DNA of 64,000 nucleotides from Acanthosepion esculentum (Eukaryota; Mollusca; Cephalopoda; Sepiida; Sepiidae): NCBI GenBank assembly GCA_964036315.1, contig OZ038478.1:140724656-140788655 (forward strand). Direction: 5' to 3'. The position numbers were made by a program, and so were the translations under genes. Below the pieces are notes generated by a model. It did no database searches and was not told where the DNA came from. It saw only the letters and a program-made list of their open reading frames with translations. Shown piece after piece: positions 11,609 to 23,455 of the stretch; the stretch's first letter is position 1, and each line of letters opens with the position of its first letter.

Positions 11609-12438
11609 ATGGATAGGATAGATATAGATGTCCCATCGCGCTCTATTTTTAAGGTAGCCGCAAGTGGATCCAAAATCCCTATATTCACGGGAAAGGCCTG
11701 TGCGTTTCCGGCCTGGGTACAAGCTCTGAAGAAAAAGGCTAGAATTTACCAACTTACACAGACAGAGTTGGTGAATCTGGCTTATGACTATTCGGACGGG
11801 GTGGTATCAGAGTACATAGGATTATATTTAGAATGATAATCCTGAAAGTAACTGGGGAGACCTTTTAGAACAGCTGACGAACCAGTACAGTGATTATACT
11901 AGTGCGACTGATGCTGCTAGGGCCTTAATTAAGATTAAGCAAAGGGAAGGAGAAACTCTCTCGGAACTAGCAAGTAGAGTTTTAGGATTAGCTAAGGTTG
12001 CATACAAAGACGCTGTTCAACGGGGAGGCGGTGCAGGCGCAGCTAGCTGAGTACTACACGGACGCTATAGAAAATGCGATCGTAAGAGAAGACACAGCAA
12101 GGGCGTCCCCAGCCTCACTTGCGGAGGCGTTTGCAACGGCAGGAAAGAGTCTTAGGCTCTATAATAGGCTCACAGCCTCCGAGGGGAGGGGAGAAGAAAA
12201 GGGATGGGCAAGAGAGACGAGAACGGCGTGGACAGAGACTCCTCCTGTTGCTTGGGATCAGGGGGAGCGTGGCCATTCGGGCTATCGTTGGAGAGACCAC
12301 CCCCATGAAAGGGGCTGGAGAAGGCCACTCCCTGACCCAAGACAACCGGGGTGTTGGGAGTGCGGACAGCTGGGTCACATACGGAGGGAGTGCCCCAGAA
12401 AGGAGGGTGCATCCGGAGGTAGGAGGTTTCGTCACTAG
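11609..12438 (+). pseudogene. Gag of copy 1, three frames
   Basis: Frame A, 11609-11836, starts MDRIDIDVPSRSIFKV and ends in TGA. Frame B takes up at 11832 with NPESNWGDLLEQLTNQYSDY and KIKQREGETLSELASRVL, a capsid-like region resembling the major homology stretch of gypsy gags. Frame C takes over near 12015-12025 and runs to 12438: QAQLAEYYTDAIENAIV, then a Gly/Arg-rich nucleocapsid with one CCHC knuckle CWECGQLGHIRREC (spacing 2-4-4). Frameshifts at 11832 and about 12020 are present in both copies, so they predate the duplication. Whether either was a programmed shift cannot be told. Confidence 0.75.
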
Positions 12439-13351
12439 GTGTGTGTGTCATAGTCGTAATTGTAATTGTAGTGATATTGATAATCCGGGGAAGGCAGTGG
12501 GGGATAAGATGTAGGATAAGAAATCGGGCAGAAAAGAGACATAGTGACCAAGATGGAATGTCAGTCAGGATAGCAAGGACCAAGGAAACAAAAGACAGTA
12601 TAGTTTTCACAATTACGGACCAATCGGACATTGCATGCTCAGTGGAGCCACCACATACAAAGCCGCTATAACTTGGCGTCATAAAAATGAATGACTAAAA
12701 AAAAAAAAAAAAAAGTAAAACTCGCCAAGCCTAACCATTGAAGGTGAACATTTTTTTTTCTCTTCTTTTTTTTTTGTGTTGTTGTATGTAGATAGTGTGA
12801 TGGATGGCTGGGAAGTCAGTCATGTTGACATACCCAGTAAACACAGGGAGAGAGTTTGTGGTTTTTGTACAGGGGGTAGTGAAGATCCCTGGTGGAGGAG
12901 TGAATTCCACAATGCTTTCCAAAAACATTATTCCTGTTACGACACCGAAAGAACTGCGGAAATTATGATGTTCCCACGTCGTAAGGAAGAGGGGAGATAA
13001 GCCGAAAAATACTCCTGAATATTTGGGTAGGGGTGGTTAAAATTCCCCTGTGTTTGTTGGGGGGGGGGGCGAAATGTTGAAAAATTGAATGATGTTGGAG
13101 GTGAATCGAAAAGTCCTCCTGGATTACGGAATAGGAATGAGTCAGGAGCCCCTCAAAATTGTTCACAGGAAAGCAAAGTGGAAGGACTGAAACCAACAAT
13201 TTTTTTCTTCCTCTCTCCTTATATGTATGTTAGTGTTGTAAGGGGTGTATGATCCCAACCACCCCAGTGCAGTGTTGGCTATGTCGTTGTTTTATTTTGT
13301 TAGGGGGTGACCGAAACCCTTTGAAATTATTGTAATTTCGGTTGTTGTTGC

Positions 13352-13407
<56 letters not shown>

Positions 13408-13687
13408 TTTCTTTTTTTTTTTGTGTGTGTGTTGTATATTTTTATTTTATTTTCTCCTCGGCCGTGAATACATATTCTCATATTGTATTGTTGAAACCTG
13501 TTGTCCACCTCTAATGAGTGGCGATAATTGTTGTGAATTCTGTGGTAATTTGTTTTTGTGACCTGTACATTATTGTATTCTCTTCGGAGACGCCCGAGCT
13601 GGGTCATAATGTGCAGGGGGAGATGCATAGTGTCTCATTGTTGTTGAATTCTTTGTGTAATTTATGAAATAAATGACAAAGATGATT
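12439..13687 (+). other. Non-coding 3-prime internal region of copy 1
   Basis: No pol domain in any frame. Contains poly-A/T tracts near 12698-12714 and 12750-12775, a (TA)n tract at 13355-13405 and the repeated motif TGAATTCCACAATGC. A 260-bp part (about 12924-13180) is single here but tandemly duplicated in copy 2. Confidence 0.7.
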
Positions 13688-13695
13688 GGGGGAGG
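13688..13695 (+). promoter_or_regulatory. Polypurine tract of copy 1
   Basis: GGGGGAGG directly before the 3-prime LTR, the expected plus-strand primer. The same bases precede the LTR in copy 2 at 22317-22324. Confidence 0.8.
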
Positions 13696-14472
13696 TGTGA
13701 GACACTATGAGTCGGATATATGCGCACACGTGTGTGTGTGTGCGCCCGCACATCTGTGTGTGTGTATATATACACCCACACATCTGTGTGTGCGTGCACG
13801 CGCACACATATGTGCGAGAAGATTAGTTAGATTTGACCTGGGCATCAAACTTCAAGACCAAATGATTAGATTAGGAATCTAGATAAAAACATGTTTGGAC
13901 ATATGGCGAAAAGGGTAGATAAGTGTTAAGTACTTGTCAAAATACTAAGATAGGAAAAAGACCGGCTCTGGTCAAAACTTAAAATGGTTTGAATTTAATG
14001 TCCCTGAATCGGAGTCAGCTAGGCTAAGAAATATTTTTATGTCCACTTTCTTCAAAGAGAGAAATGGTCATGAAAAAGTTATGGGTTTATTCGTGGGTGT
14101 CCCTTGTCCGGAAATGATGAAAGAGTATTCTCCATATATACGGCAGCGCTTTGGGCCACGAGTAGTTAGACTTAGTTTAGGTTCGAGGAAGGTTGATTTA
14201 GGCCGGAGCACGTAACATCGAAGAGCGACCCATTAGCAGCCGGACATTGTTAGTTAAGATATATACTTTTTTCCGCCAGCCAAGAATCAACCAAGATTTA
14301 TCATCCACAAAAAGGTCACACACCTTCTCTCCACTTTTCGTCCTACCCAAGTTTGTAGTTGTGTTTTTCTTTTACCTGTGAGCCTACCTCTCGCTAGATC
14401 CACCGCACAGAAATTCTAAGACGTGGGGTCTATATCTTTGTGCAGCGAGTTGCAGAGGTGGGTAGTCTCACA
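13696..14472 (+). repeat. 3-prime LTR of copy 1
   Basis: 777 bp, TGTGAGAC to GTCTCACA, followed by target duplication ATAG at 14473-14476. Differs from the 5-prime LTR at scattered positions, for example GTCGGATA against GTCCGATA at the start and GGTGGGTAGTC against GGTTGGTAGTC at the end. Confidence 0.88.
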
Positions 14473-14824
14473 ATAGAAGGAGTAGACGCCTACATCGATG
14501 AAATGGTGTCGACAGCAACACATAGGAAGACCCTGTGGACATCCAAAATAAAGTAATTGAGATCCTGGACGCAGAAAATCTTAACCATCATTGTGATGAA
14601 GAGTCAATTCGGGGCGGCTACAGTCAAGTACATTGGGAATACTCTTGGCTACGGTAAAGTTACGCCAAGTGAGGCGAAATTCCAAGACATACAGAACTAT
14701 CCCACCCACGAAACAGTTAGAGAACTGCGGAGATTTCTCGGGATGGCAGGTTATTACAGGTGGCTTGTAAAAATGTTTCTGGGAGGACAGCGCCCCTAAC
14801 CAACTTACTGGAAAAGGGGACGAG

Positions 14825-15846
14825 TGAAGACCGGTCAGTTGAAGATGTCGAGACGAAGGAGGAGCGGCAGAGCGGGAAGGATCCATCTCTTAAGTTAAAG
14901 AACTCGGCGATTCTGAATGAACTTGGAGAAAACCTTAATCACTTCTCAGGTTCTGAGCGACACGATTTAGAAAAACTGATAAAGTGATACCGAGGACTGT
15001 TCTCAGACGTACCTAGAAAAACAACAATGATACAGCATGACGAAGAGATAAATCGAGGAATGCCGATAAATCAACATCCTTATAGGTTGAAACCACGGAA
15101 GATGAAGCTGATGAAGGAGGAAATCGAATACATGCTAGAAAACGAGATCATAGAACCAAGTGATAGCGCTTGGCTTCACCCTGTGTATTGGGAGGAAAGG
15201 AAGATTGGAAAATGAGATTCTGCACGGACTAAAGGAAGGTCAACGCGGTGTCCGAAGCGGTTTGTTTCCCCATTCCACGCATGTAGTACGGCATCGACCG
15301 AATAGGTCGTGCTATGAACATCACTAAATTCGAATTATAGATGGATTACTGGGCGGTGCCCTAAACCGAGTAAGCCAAGACCATCTCTGCCTTTGTAGTC
15401 CCAAGAAGTTTCTATCAATATCGGGTAATGCCTTTCGGGATGAAGAATTCCCAGGCTACATTTATGAGGATAATAACCAAATCTCTCACCGCCATAGAAC
15501 GAGTAGACGCCTACATCGATGACATTGGTGTCAACAGCAACACATAGGAAGACCCTGTGGACATCCAAAATAAAGTAATTGAGATCCTGGACGTAGAAAA
15601 TCTTAACCATCATTGTGATGAAGAGTGAATTCGGGGCGGCAACAGTCAAGTACCCTGGGAATACACTTGGCTACGGTAAAGTTACGCAAAGTGAGGCGAA
15701 ATTCCAAGACATACAGAACTATCCCACCCACGAAACAGTTAGAGAACTGAGGAGATTTCTCGGGATGGCAGGTTATTACAGATAGCTTGTAAAAATGTTT
15801 CTGGAAGGACAGCGCCCCTAACCGACTTGCTGGAAAAGGTGACGAG
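14825..15846 (+). repeat. RT unit 4
   Basis: Carries the array-wide stops plus a one-base loss (GCGCTTGGCTTC near 15170 in place of GCGCTTGGGCTTC) that truncates the fingers reading; unit 5 has the same loss. The palm still shows the VMPFGMKNSQ and DAYIDDI coding text, out of a continuous frame. Confidence 0.85.
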
Positions 15847-16868
15847 TGAAGACCGATCAGTTGAAGATGTCGAGACGAAGGAGGAGCGGCAGAGCGGGAA
15901 GGATCCATCTCTTAAGTTAAAGAACTCGCCGATTCTGAATGACCTTGGAGAAAACCTTAATCACTTGTCAGGTTCTGAGCGACACGATTTAGAAAAACTG
16001 ATAAAGTGATACCCAGGACTGTTGTCAGACGTACCAAGAAAAACAACCATGATGCAGCATGATGAAGAGATAACTCGAGGAATGCCGATAAATCAACATC
16101 CTTATCGGCTGAAATCACGGAAGGTGAAGCTGATGAAGGAGGAAATCGAATACATGCTAGAAAACGAGATCATAGAACCAAGTGATAGCGCTTGGCTTCA
16201 CCCTGTGTATTGGGAGGAAAGGAAGATTGGACTATGAGATTCTGCACGGACTACAGGAAGGTCAACGCGGTGACCGAAGCGGTTTTTTTCCCCATTCACC
16301 GCGTGTAATACGGCATCCACCGAATAGGTCGTGCTATATACATCACGAAATTCGAATTGTAGCTGGATTACTGGGCGGTGCCCTAAACCGAGTAAGCCAA
16401 GACCATCTCTGCCTTTGTAGTCCCAGGAAGTGCCTATCAATATCTGGTAATGCCTTTCGGGATGAAGAATTCCCAGGCTACATTTTTGAGGATAATAACC
16501 AAATCTCTCGCCGCCATAGAAGGAGTAGACGCCTACATCGATGACATTGGTGTCAACAGCAACACATAGGAAGACCCTGTGGAAATCCCAAATAAAGTAA
16601 TTGAGATCCTGGACGCAGAAAATCTTAACCATCATTGTGATGAAGAGTCAATTCGAGGCGGGTACAGTCAATTACCTTGGGAATAATCTTGGCTACGGTA
16701 AAGTTACGCAAAGTGAGGCGAAATTCCAAGACATACAGAACTATCCCACCCACGAAACAGTTAGAGAACTCAGGAGATTTCTCGGGATGGCAGGTTATTA
16801 CAGATAGCTTGTAAAAATGTTTCTGGAAGGACACTGCCCCTAATCGACTTACTGGAAAAGGAGACGAG
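15847..16868 (+). repeat. RT unit 5
   Basis: Shares with unit 4 the missing G near 16192. Private changes include TTTTTTTCC near 16283 in the VCFPIP position and TATCTGG near 16441. The pre-thumb reads ATTCGAGGCGGGTACAG, a variant that recurs in unit 8 near 24262. Confidence 0.85.
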
Positions 16869-17891
16869 TGAAGACGGCTCAGTTGAATATGTCGAGACGA
16901 AGGAGGAGCGGCAAAGCGGGAAGGATCCATCTCTTAAGTTAAAGAACTCGGCGATTCTGAATGACCTTGGAGAAAACCTTAATCACTTGTCAGGTTCTGA
17001 GCGACACGATTTAGAAAAACTGATAAAGTGATACCCAGGACTGTTGTCAGACGTACCAAGAAAAACAACCATGATGCAGCATGATGAAGAGATAACTCGA
17101 GGAATGCCGATAAATCAACATCCTTATAGGCTGAAATCACGGAAGATGAAGCTGATGAAGGAGGAAATCGAATACATGCTAGAAAACGAGATCATAGAAC
17201 CAAGTGATAGAGCTTGGGCTTCACCGTGTGTATTGGGAGGAATGGAAGATTGGACTATGAGATTCTGCACGGAATACAGGAAGGTCAACGCGGTGACTGA
17301 ATCGGTTTGTTTCGCCATTCCCCACTTGTAGGACCGCAACGACCGAATAGTTCGTGCTATGTACATCACGAAATTCGAATTGTAGATGGATTACTGGGCG
17401 GTACCCTAAACCGAGTAAGCCAAGACCATCTCTGCCTTTGTAGTCCCAGGAAGTGCCTATCAATATCGGGTAATGCCTTTCGGGATGAAGAATACCCAGG
17501 CTACATTTTTGAGGATAATAACCAAATCTCTCGCCGCCATAGAAGGAGTAGACGCCTACATCGATGACATTGGTGTCAACAGCAACACATAGGAAGACCC
17601 TGTGGACATCCAAAATAAAGTAATTGAGATCCTGGACGCAGAAAATCTTAACCATCATTGTGATGAAGAGTCAATTCGGGGCGGCTACAGTCAAGTACCT
17701 TGGGAATACTCTTGGCTACGGTAAAGTTACGCCAAGTGAGGCGAAATTCCAAGACATACAGAACTATCCCACCCACGAAACAGTTAGAGAACTGAGGATA
17801 TTTCTCGGGATGGCAGGTTATTACAGCTGGCTTGTAAAAATCTTTCTGGGAGGACAGTGCCCCTAACCGAGTTACTGGAAAAGGGGACGAG
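16869..17891 (+). repeat. RT unit 6
   Basis: Diagnostic variants are AATGGAAGATTGG near 17241 and GACCGCAACGACCGAATAG near 17332. The second recurs in unit 9, which points to unequal exchange between non-adjacent units rather than simple end-to-end growth. Array-wide stops are present. Confidence 0.85.
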
Positions 17892-18565
17892 TGAAGACCG
17901 GTCAGTTGAAGATGTCGAGACGAAGGAGGAGCGGCAGTGCGGGAAGGATCCATCTCTTAAGTTAAAGAACTCGCCGATTCAGAATGACCTTGGAGAAAAC
18001 CTTAATCACTTGTCAGGTTCTGAGCGACACGATTTAGAAAAACTGATAAAGTGATACCCAGGACTGTTCTCAGACGTACCTAGAAAAACAACGATGATGC
18101 AGCATGATGAAGAGATAACTCGAGGAATGCCGATAAATCAACATCCTTATAGGCTGAAACCACGGAAGATGAAACTGATGAAGGAGGAAATCGAATACAT
18201 GCTAGAAAACGAGATCATAGAACTAAGTGATAGCGCTTGGGCTTCACCCTGTGTATTGGGAGGAAAGGAAGATTGGACTATGAGATTCTGCACGGACTAC
18301 AGGAAGGTCAACGCGGTGACAGAAGCGGTTTGTTTCCCCATTCCCCGCGTGTAGGACGGCATCGACCGAATATGTCGTGCTATGTACATCACGAAATTCG
18401 AATTGTAGATTGATTACTGGGCGGTGCCCTAAACTGAGTAAGCCAAGGCCATCTCTGCCTTTGTAGTCCCAGGAAGTGCCTATCAATATCGGGTAATGCC
18501 TTTCGGGATGAAGAATTCCCAGGCTACATTTATGAGGATAATAACCACATCTCTCGCCGCCATAG

Positions 18566-19339
18566 TGTAACACTATGAGTCGGATATATGCGCACACGTG
18601 TGTGTGTGTGCGCCCGCACATCTGTGTGTGTGTATATATACACCCCCACATCTCTGTGTGCGTGCGCGCGCACACATATGTGCGAGAAGATTAGTTAGAT
18701 TTGACCTGGGCATCAAACTTCAAGACCAAATGATTAGATTAGGAATCTAGATAAAAACATGTTTGGACATATGGCGAAAAGGGTAGATAAGTGTTAAGTA
18801 CTTGTCAAAATACTAAGATAGGAAAAAGTCCGGCTCTGGTCAAAACTTAAAATGGTTTGAATTTAATGTCCCTGAATCGGAGTCAGCTAGGCTAAGAAAT
18901 ATTTTTATGTCCACTTTCTTCAAAGAGAGAAATGGTCATGAAAATGTTATGGGTTTATTCGTGGGTGTCCCTTGTCCGGAAATGATGAAAGAGTATTCTC
19001 CATATATACGGCAGCGCTTTGGGCCACGAGTAGTTAGACTTAGTTTAGGTTCGAGGAAGGTTGATTTAGGCCGGAGCACGTAACATCGAAGAGCGACCCA
19101 TTAGCAGCCGGACATTGTTAGTTAAGATATATATTTTTTCCGCCAGCCGAGAATCAACCAAGAGTTATCATCCACAAAAAGGTCACACACCTTCTCTCCT
19201 CTTTTCGTCCTACCCAAGTTTGTAGTTGTGTTTTTCTTTTACCTGTGAGCCTACCTCTCGCTCGATCCACCGCACAGAAATTCTACGACGTGGGGTCTAT
19301 ATCTTTGTGCAGCGAGTTGCAGAGGTTGGTAGTCTCACA
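18566..19339 (+). repeat. 5-prime LTR of copy 2
   Basis: 774 bp, TGTAACACT to AGTCTCACA; primer site TGGCGCCGCCGACTAGGATC follows at 19341-19360. Confidence 0.88.
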
Positions 19340-19997
19340 TTGGCGCCGCCGACTAGGATCGACCTTGGGTTGCACGCTAGTACGATAGACTTTGTGGAGG
19401 AAGGAGAAGGAAGGAAAGATCGAATCGTCCGATTAAACACTCAATATATGTGCATAGGTGTATGTGTATATATGTGTAAATGAGTGAAGACTTCGATAAT
19501 CCGATAGACACAGATACGTGTGTACAAAAAAAAAAATAAAAAAAAAAATTTAGGAAAAACAAAAAACAACCAAACCAAAACAAAAACAGACGAACGACGA
19601 AACAAAGACAGATAAAAACAGAGGAAAAAGGAGGAAAGGGAAGAGTTAAAAAGAAAGTGACGCAGAGTGAGAGAGAGAAAGGAAGCAAGAAAGGAGGCAC
19701 AGACAGATACACACTCCTTTCCCCCTTAGAGAACGGACACTTCAAGTACTGTAGATTTTAATTTTTTTTTAATTTTTACTACATCTAGGAGGACGACTGC
19801 AATGAACAAGTAAACAAACACTAAAAAAAAAAAAAAAAAAAAAGAAAATAAAAAATAAAAAGAAAAAATGAAAGAAACAGAAAAAGGGAATCTATTCCGG
19901 TCCCTGCAAGGTCGGCTGAAAATTTGTTCTTTTGTTTTATTTTTTTTTGGTCCTTGTTGTTTCTAACTAGTGTGTCTGGCTGGCATTTAATAGAAAT

Positions 19998-20827
19998 ATG
20001 GATAGGATAGATATAGATGTCCCATCGCGCTCTATTTTTAAGGTAGCCGCAAGTGGATCCAAAATCCCTATATTCACGGGAATGGCCTGTGCGTTTCCGG
20101 CCTGGGTACAAGCTCTGAAGAAAAAGGCTAGAATTTACCAACTTACACAGACAGAGTTGGTGAATCTGGCTTATGACTATTCGGACGGGGTGGTATCAGA
20201 GTACATAGGATTATATTTAGAATGATAATCCTGAAAGTAACTGGGGAGATCTTTTAGAACAGCTGACGAACCAGTACAGTGATTATACTAGTGCGACTGA
20301 TGCTGCTAGGGCCTTAATTAAGATTAAGCAAAGGGAAGGAGAAACTCTCTCGGAACTAGCAAGTAGAGTTTTAGGATTAGCTAAGGTTGCATACAAAGAC
20401 GCTGTTCAACGGGGAGGCGGTGCAGGCGCAGCTAGCTGAGTACTACACGGACGCTATAGAAAATGCGATCGTAAGAGAAGACACAGCAAGGGCGTCCCCA
20501 GCCTCACTTGCGGAGGCGTTTGCAACGGCAGGAAAGAGTCTTAGGCTCTATAATAGGCTCACAGCCTCCGAGGGGAGGGGAGAAGAAAAGGGATGGGCAA
20601 GAGAGACGAGAACGGGGTGGACAGAGACTCCTCCTGTTGCTTGGGATCAGGGGGAGCGTGGCCATTCGGGCTATCGTTGGAGAGACCACCCCCATGAAAG
20701 GGGCTGGAGAAGGCCACTCCCTGACCCAAGACAACCGGGGTGTTGGGAGTGCGGACAGCTGGGTCACATACGGAGGGAGTGCCCCAGAAATGAGGGTGCA
20801 TCCGGAGGTAGGAGGTTTCGTCACTAG
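19998..20827 (+). pseudogene. Gag of copy 2, three frames
   Basis: Same structure as the gag of copy 1, offset 8,389 bp: MDRIDIDVPSRSIFKV, capsid-like NWGDLLEQL, CCHC knuckle CWECGQLGHIRREC and an Arg/Gly-rich tail. Only a few substitutions are visible (GKACAF to GMACAF, RTAWTE to RTGWTE, RKEGAS to RNEGAS). Both frameshifts are retained. Confidence 0.75.
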
Positions 20828-21310
20828 GTGTGTGTGTCATAGTCGTAATTGTAATTGTAGTGATATTGATAATCCGGGGAAGGCAGTGGGGGATAAGATG
20901 TAGGATAAGAAATCGGGCAGAAAAGAGACATAGTGACCAAGATGGAATGTCAGTCAGGATAGCAGGGACCAAGGAAACAAAAGACAGTATAGTTTTCACA
21001 ATTACGGACCAATCGGACATTGCATGCTCAGTGGAGCCACCACATACAAAGCCGCTATAACTTGGCGTCATAAAAATGAATGACTAAAAAAAAAAAAAAA
21101 AAAGTAAAACTCGCCAAGCTTAACCATTGAAGGTGAACATTTTTTTTTCTCTTCTTTTTTTTTGTGTTGTTGTATGTAGATAGTGTGATGGATGGCTGGG
21201 AAGTCAGTCATGTTGACATACCCAGTAAACACAGGGAGAGAGTTTGTGGTTTTTGTACAGGGGGTAGTGAAGATCCCTGGTGGAGGAGTGAATTCCACAA
21301 TGCTTTCCAA

Positions 21311-21830
21311 AAACATTATTCCTGTTACGACACCGAAAGAACTGCGGAAATTATGATGTTCCCACGTCGTAAGGAAGAGGGGAGATAAGCCGAAAAATAC
21401 TCCTGAATATTTGGGTAGGGGTGGTTAAAATTCCCCTGTGTTTTTTTTGGGGGGGCGAAATGTTGAAAAATTGAATGATGTTGGAGGTGAATCGAAAAGT
21501 CCTCCTGGATTGCGGAATAGGAATGAGTCAGGAGCCCCTCAAAATTGTTCACAGAAAGCAAAGTGGAAGAAAACATTATTCCTGATACGACACCGAAAGA
21601 ACTGCGGAAATTATGATGTTCCCACGTCGTAAGGAAAAGGGGAGATAAGCCGAAAAATACTCCTGAATATTTGGATAGGGGAGGTTAAAATTCCCCTGTG
21701 TTTGTTGGGGGGGGGGCGAAATGTTGAAAAATTGAATGATGTTGGAGGTGAATCGAAAAGTCCTCCTGGATTACGGAATAGGAATGAGTCAGGAGCCCCT
21801 CAAAATTGTTCACAGGAAAGCAAAGTGGAA
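21311..21830 (+). repeat. 259-bp internal tandem duplication in copy 2
   Basis: The block starting AAAACATTATTCCTGTTACG at 21311 recurs at about 21570 with one early change (CTGATACG). Copy 1 has a single version at about 12924. The two units differ in their G-run length and a few bases. It accounts for most of the length difference between copies. Confidence 0.85.
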
Positions 21831-21998
21831 GGACTGAAACCAACAATTTTTTTCTTCCTCTCTCCTTATATGTATGTTAGTGTTGTAAGGGGTGTATGAT
21901 CCCAACCACCCCAGTGCAGTGTTGGCTATGCCGTTGTTTTATTTTGTTAGGGGGTGACCGAAACCCTTTGAAATTATTGTAATTTCGGTTGTTGTTGC

Positions 21999-22036
<38 letters not shown>

Positions 22037-22324
22037 TTTTTTTTTTTTTTTTTGTGTGTGTTGTATATTTTTATTTTGTTTTCTCCTCGGCCGAGAATAC
22101 ATATTCTCATATTGTATTGTTGAAACCTGTTGTCCACCTCTAATGAGTGGCGATAATTGTTGTGAATTCTGTGGTAATTTGTTTTTGTGACCTGTACATT
22201 ATTGTATTCTCTTCGGAGACGCCCGAGCAGGGTCATAATGTGCAGGGGGAGATGCATAGTGTCTCATTGTTGTTGAATTCTTTGTGTAATTTATGAAATA
22301 AATGACAAAGATGATTGGGGGAGG

Positions 22325-23103
22325 TGTGAGACACTATGAGTCGGATATATGCGCACACGTGTGTGTGTGTGTGCGCCCGCACATCTGTGTGTGTGTATAT
22401 ATACACCCACACATCTGTGTGTGCGTGCGCGCTCACACATATGTGCGAGAAGATTAGTTAGATTTGACCTGGGCATCAAACTTCAAGACCAAATGATTAG
22501 ATTAGGAATCTAGATAAAAACATGTTTGGACATATGGCGAAAAGGGTAGATAAGTGTTAAGTACTTGTCAAAATACTAAGATAGGAAAAAGACCGGCTCT
22601 GGTCAAAACTTAAAAGGTTTTGAATTTAATGTCCCTGAATCGGAGTCAGCTAGGCTAAGAAATATTTTTATGTCCACTTTCTTCAAAGAGAGAAATGGTC
22701 ATGAAAAAGTTATGGGTTTATTCGTGGGTGTCCCTTGTCCGGAAATGATGAAAGAGGATTCTCCATATATACGGCAGCGCTTTGGGCCACGAGTAGTTAG
22801 ACTTAGTTTAGGTTCGAGGAAGGTTGATTTAGGCCGGAGCACGTAACATCGAAGAGCGACCCATTAGCAGCCGGACATTGTTAGTTAAGATATATAATTT
22901 TTTCCGCCAGCCAAGAATCAACCAAGATTTATCATCCACAAAAAGGTCACACACCTTCTCACCACTTTTCGTCCTACCCAAGTTTGTAGTTGTGTTTTTC
23001 TTTTACCTGTGAGCCTACCTCTCGCTCGATCCACCGCACAGAAATTCTAAGACGTGGGGTCTATATCTTTGTGCAGCGAGTTGCAGAGGTGGGTAGTCTC
23101 ACA
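22325..23103 (+). repeat. 3-prime LTR of copy 2
   Basis: 779 bp, TGTGAGAC to GTCTCACA, followed by ATAG 23104-23107. Confidence 0.88.
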
Positions 23104-23455
23104 ATAGAAGGAGTAGACGCCTACATCGATGAAATGGTGTCGACAGCAACACATAGGAAGACCCTGTGGACATCCAAAATAAAGTAATTGAGATCCTGGA
23201 CGGAGAAAATCTTAACCATCATTGTGATGAAGAGTCAATTCGGGGCGGGTACAGTCAATTACCTTGGGAATAATCTTGGCTACGGTAAAGTTACGCCAAG
23301 TGAGGCGAAATTCCAAGACATACAGACCTATCCCACCCACGAAACAGTTAGAGAACTGCGGAGATTTCTCGGGATGTCAGGTTATTACAGATGGCTTGTA
23401 AAAATGTTTCTGGAAGGACAGCGCCCCTAACCGACTTACTGGAAAAGGGGACGAG

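Larger units (their letters stand above)
10179..14472 (+). mobile_element. Non-autonomous gag-only LTR element, copy 1
   Basis: 4,294 bp, flanked by the 4-bp duplication ATAG. Two LTRs of 771 and 777 bp end in TG...CA; the 3-prime LTR has perfect 8-bp terminal inverted repeats (TGTGAGAC / GTCTCACA). A primer-binding site follows the 5-prime LTR and a purine tract precedes the 3-prime LTR. The only recognisable gene is a gag broken into three frames. The 1.2 kb between gag and the 3-prime LTR shows no protease, RT or integrase. By structure it matches the class called TR-GAG or LARD in plants and must have used enzymes in trans. I counted about 20-25 differences between its two LTRs by eye. 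Confidence 0.88.
9505..14824 (+). repeat. RT unit 3, interrupted by gag-only LTR element 1
   Basis: RT text runs to the ATAG at 10175-10178, is broken by a 4,294 bp LTR element, and resumes after a second ATAG at 14473-14476. Net unit length is 1,022 bp. Variants before the break (GATTGATTACTGG near 10022, ATAACCACATC near 10152) and after it (GATGAAATGGTGTCG near 14498) are shared with unit 7 but not with uninterrupted units. Confidence 0.9.
18566..23103 (+). mobile_element. Non-autonomous gag-only LTR element, copy 2
   Basis: 4,538 bp, in the same RT position and with the same ATAG duplication as copy 1. Its 5-prime LTR has the same shortened TGTAACACT start, its gag has the same two frameshifts, and the internal region is nearly identical by eye. 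It is longer mainly because of an internal tandem duplication at 21311-21830. These shared defects mean it is a DNA-level duplicate of copy 1 (or both of a parent), not a second insertion. Confidence 0.88.
17892..23455 (+). repeat. RT unit 7, interrupted by gag-only LTR element 2
   Basis: Same organisation as unit 3: RT text to ATAG at 18562-18565, a 4,538 bp LTR element, then ATAG at 23104-23107 and RT text to 23455; net 1,022 bp. Its left flank shares GATTGATTACTGG and ATAACCACATC with unit 3 and its right flank shares GATGAAATGGTGTCG, so insertion and flanks were copied together. Confidence 0.9.

Noticed and set aside
12170..12682. 170-codon minus frame opposite gag, repeated at 20,559-21,071
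   Set aside because: Shadow of the Arg/Gly-rich nucleocapsid frame; the + strand carries the CCHC knuckle.
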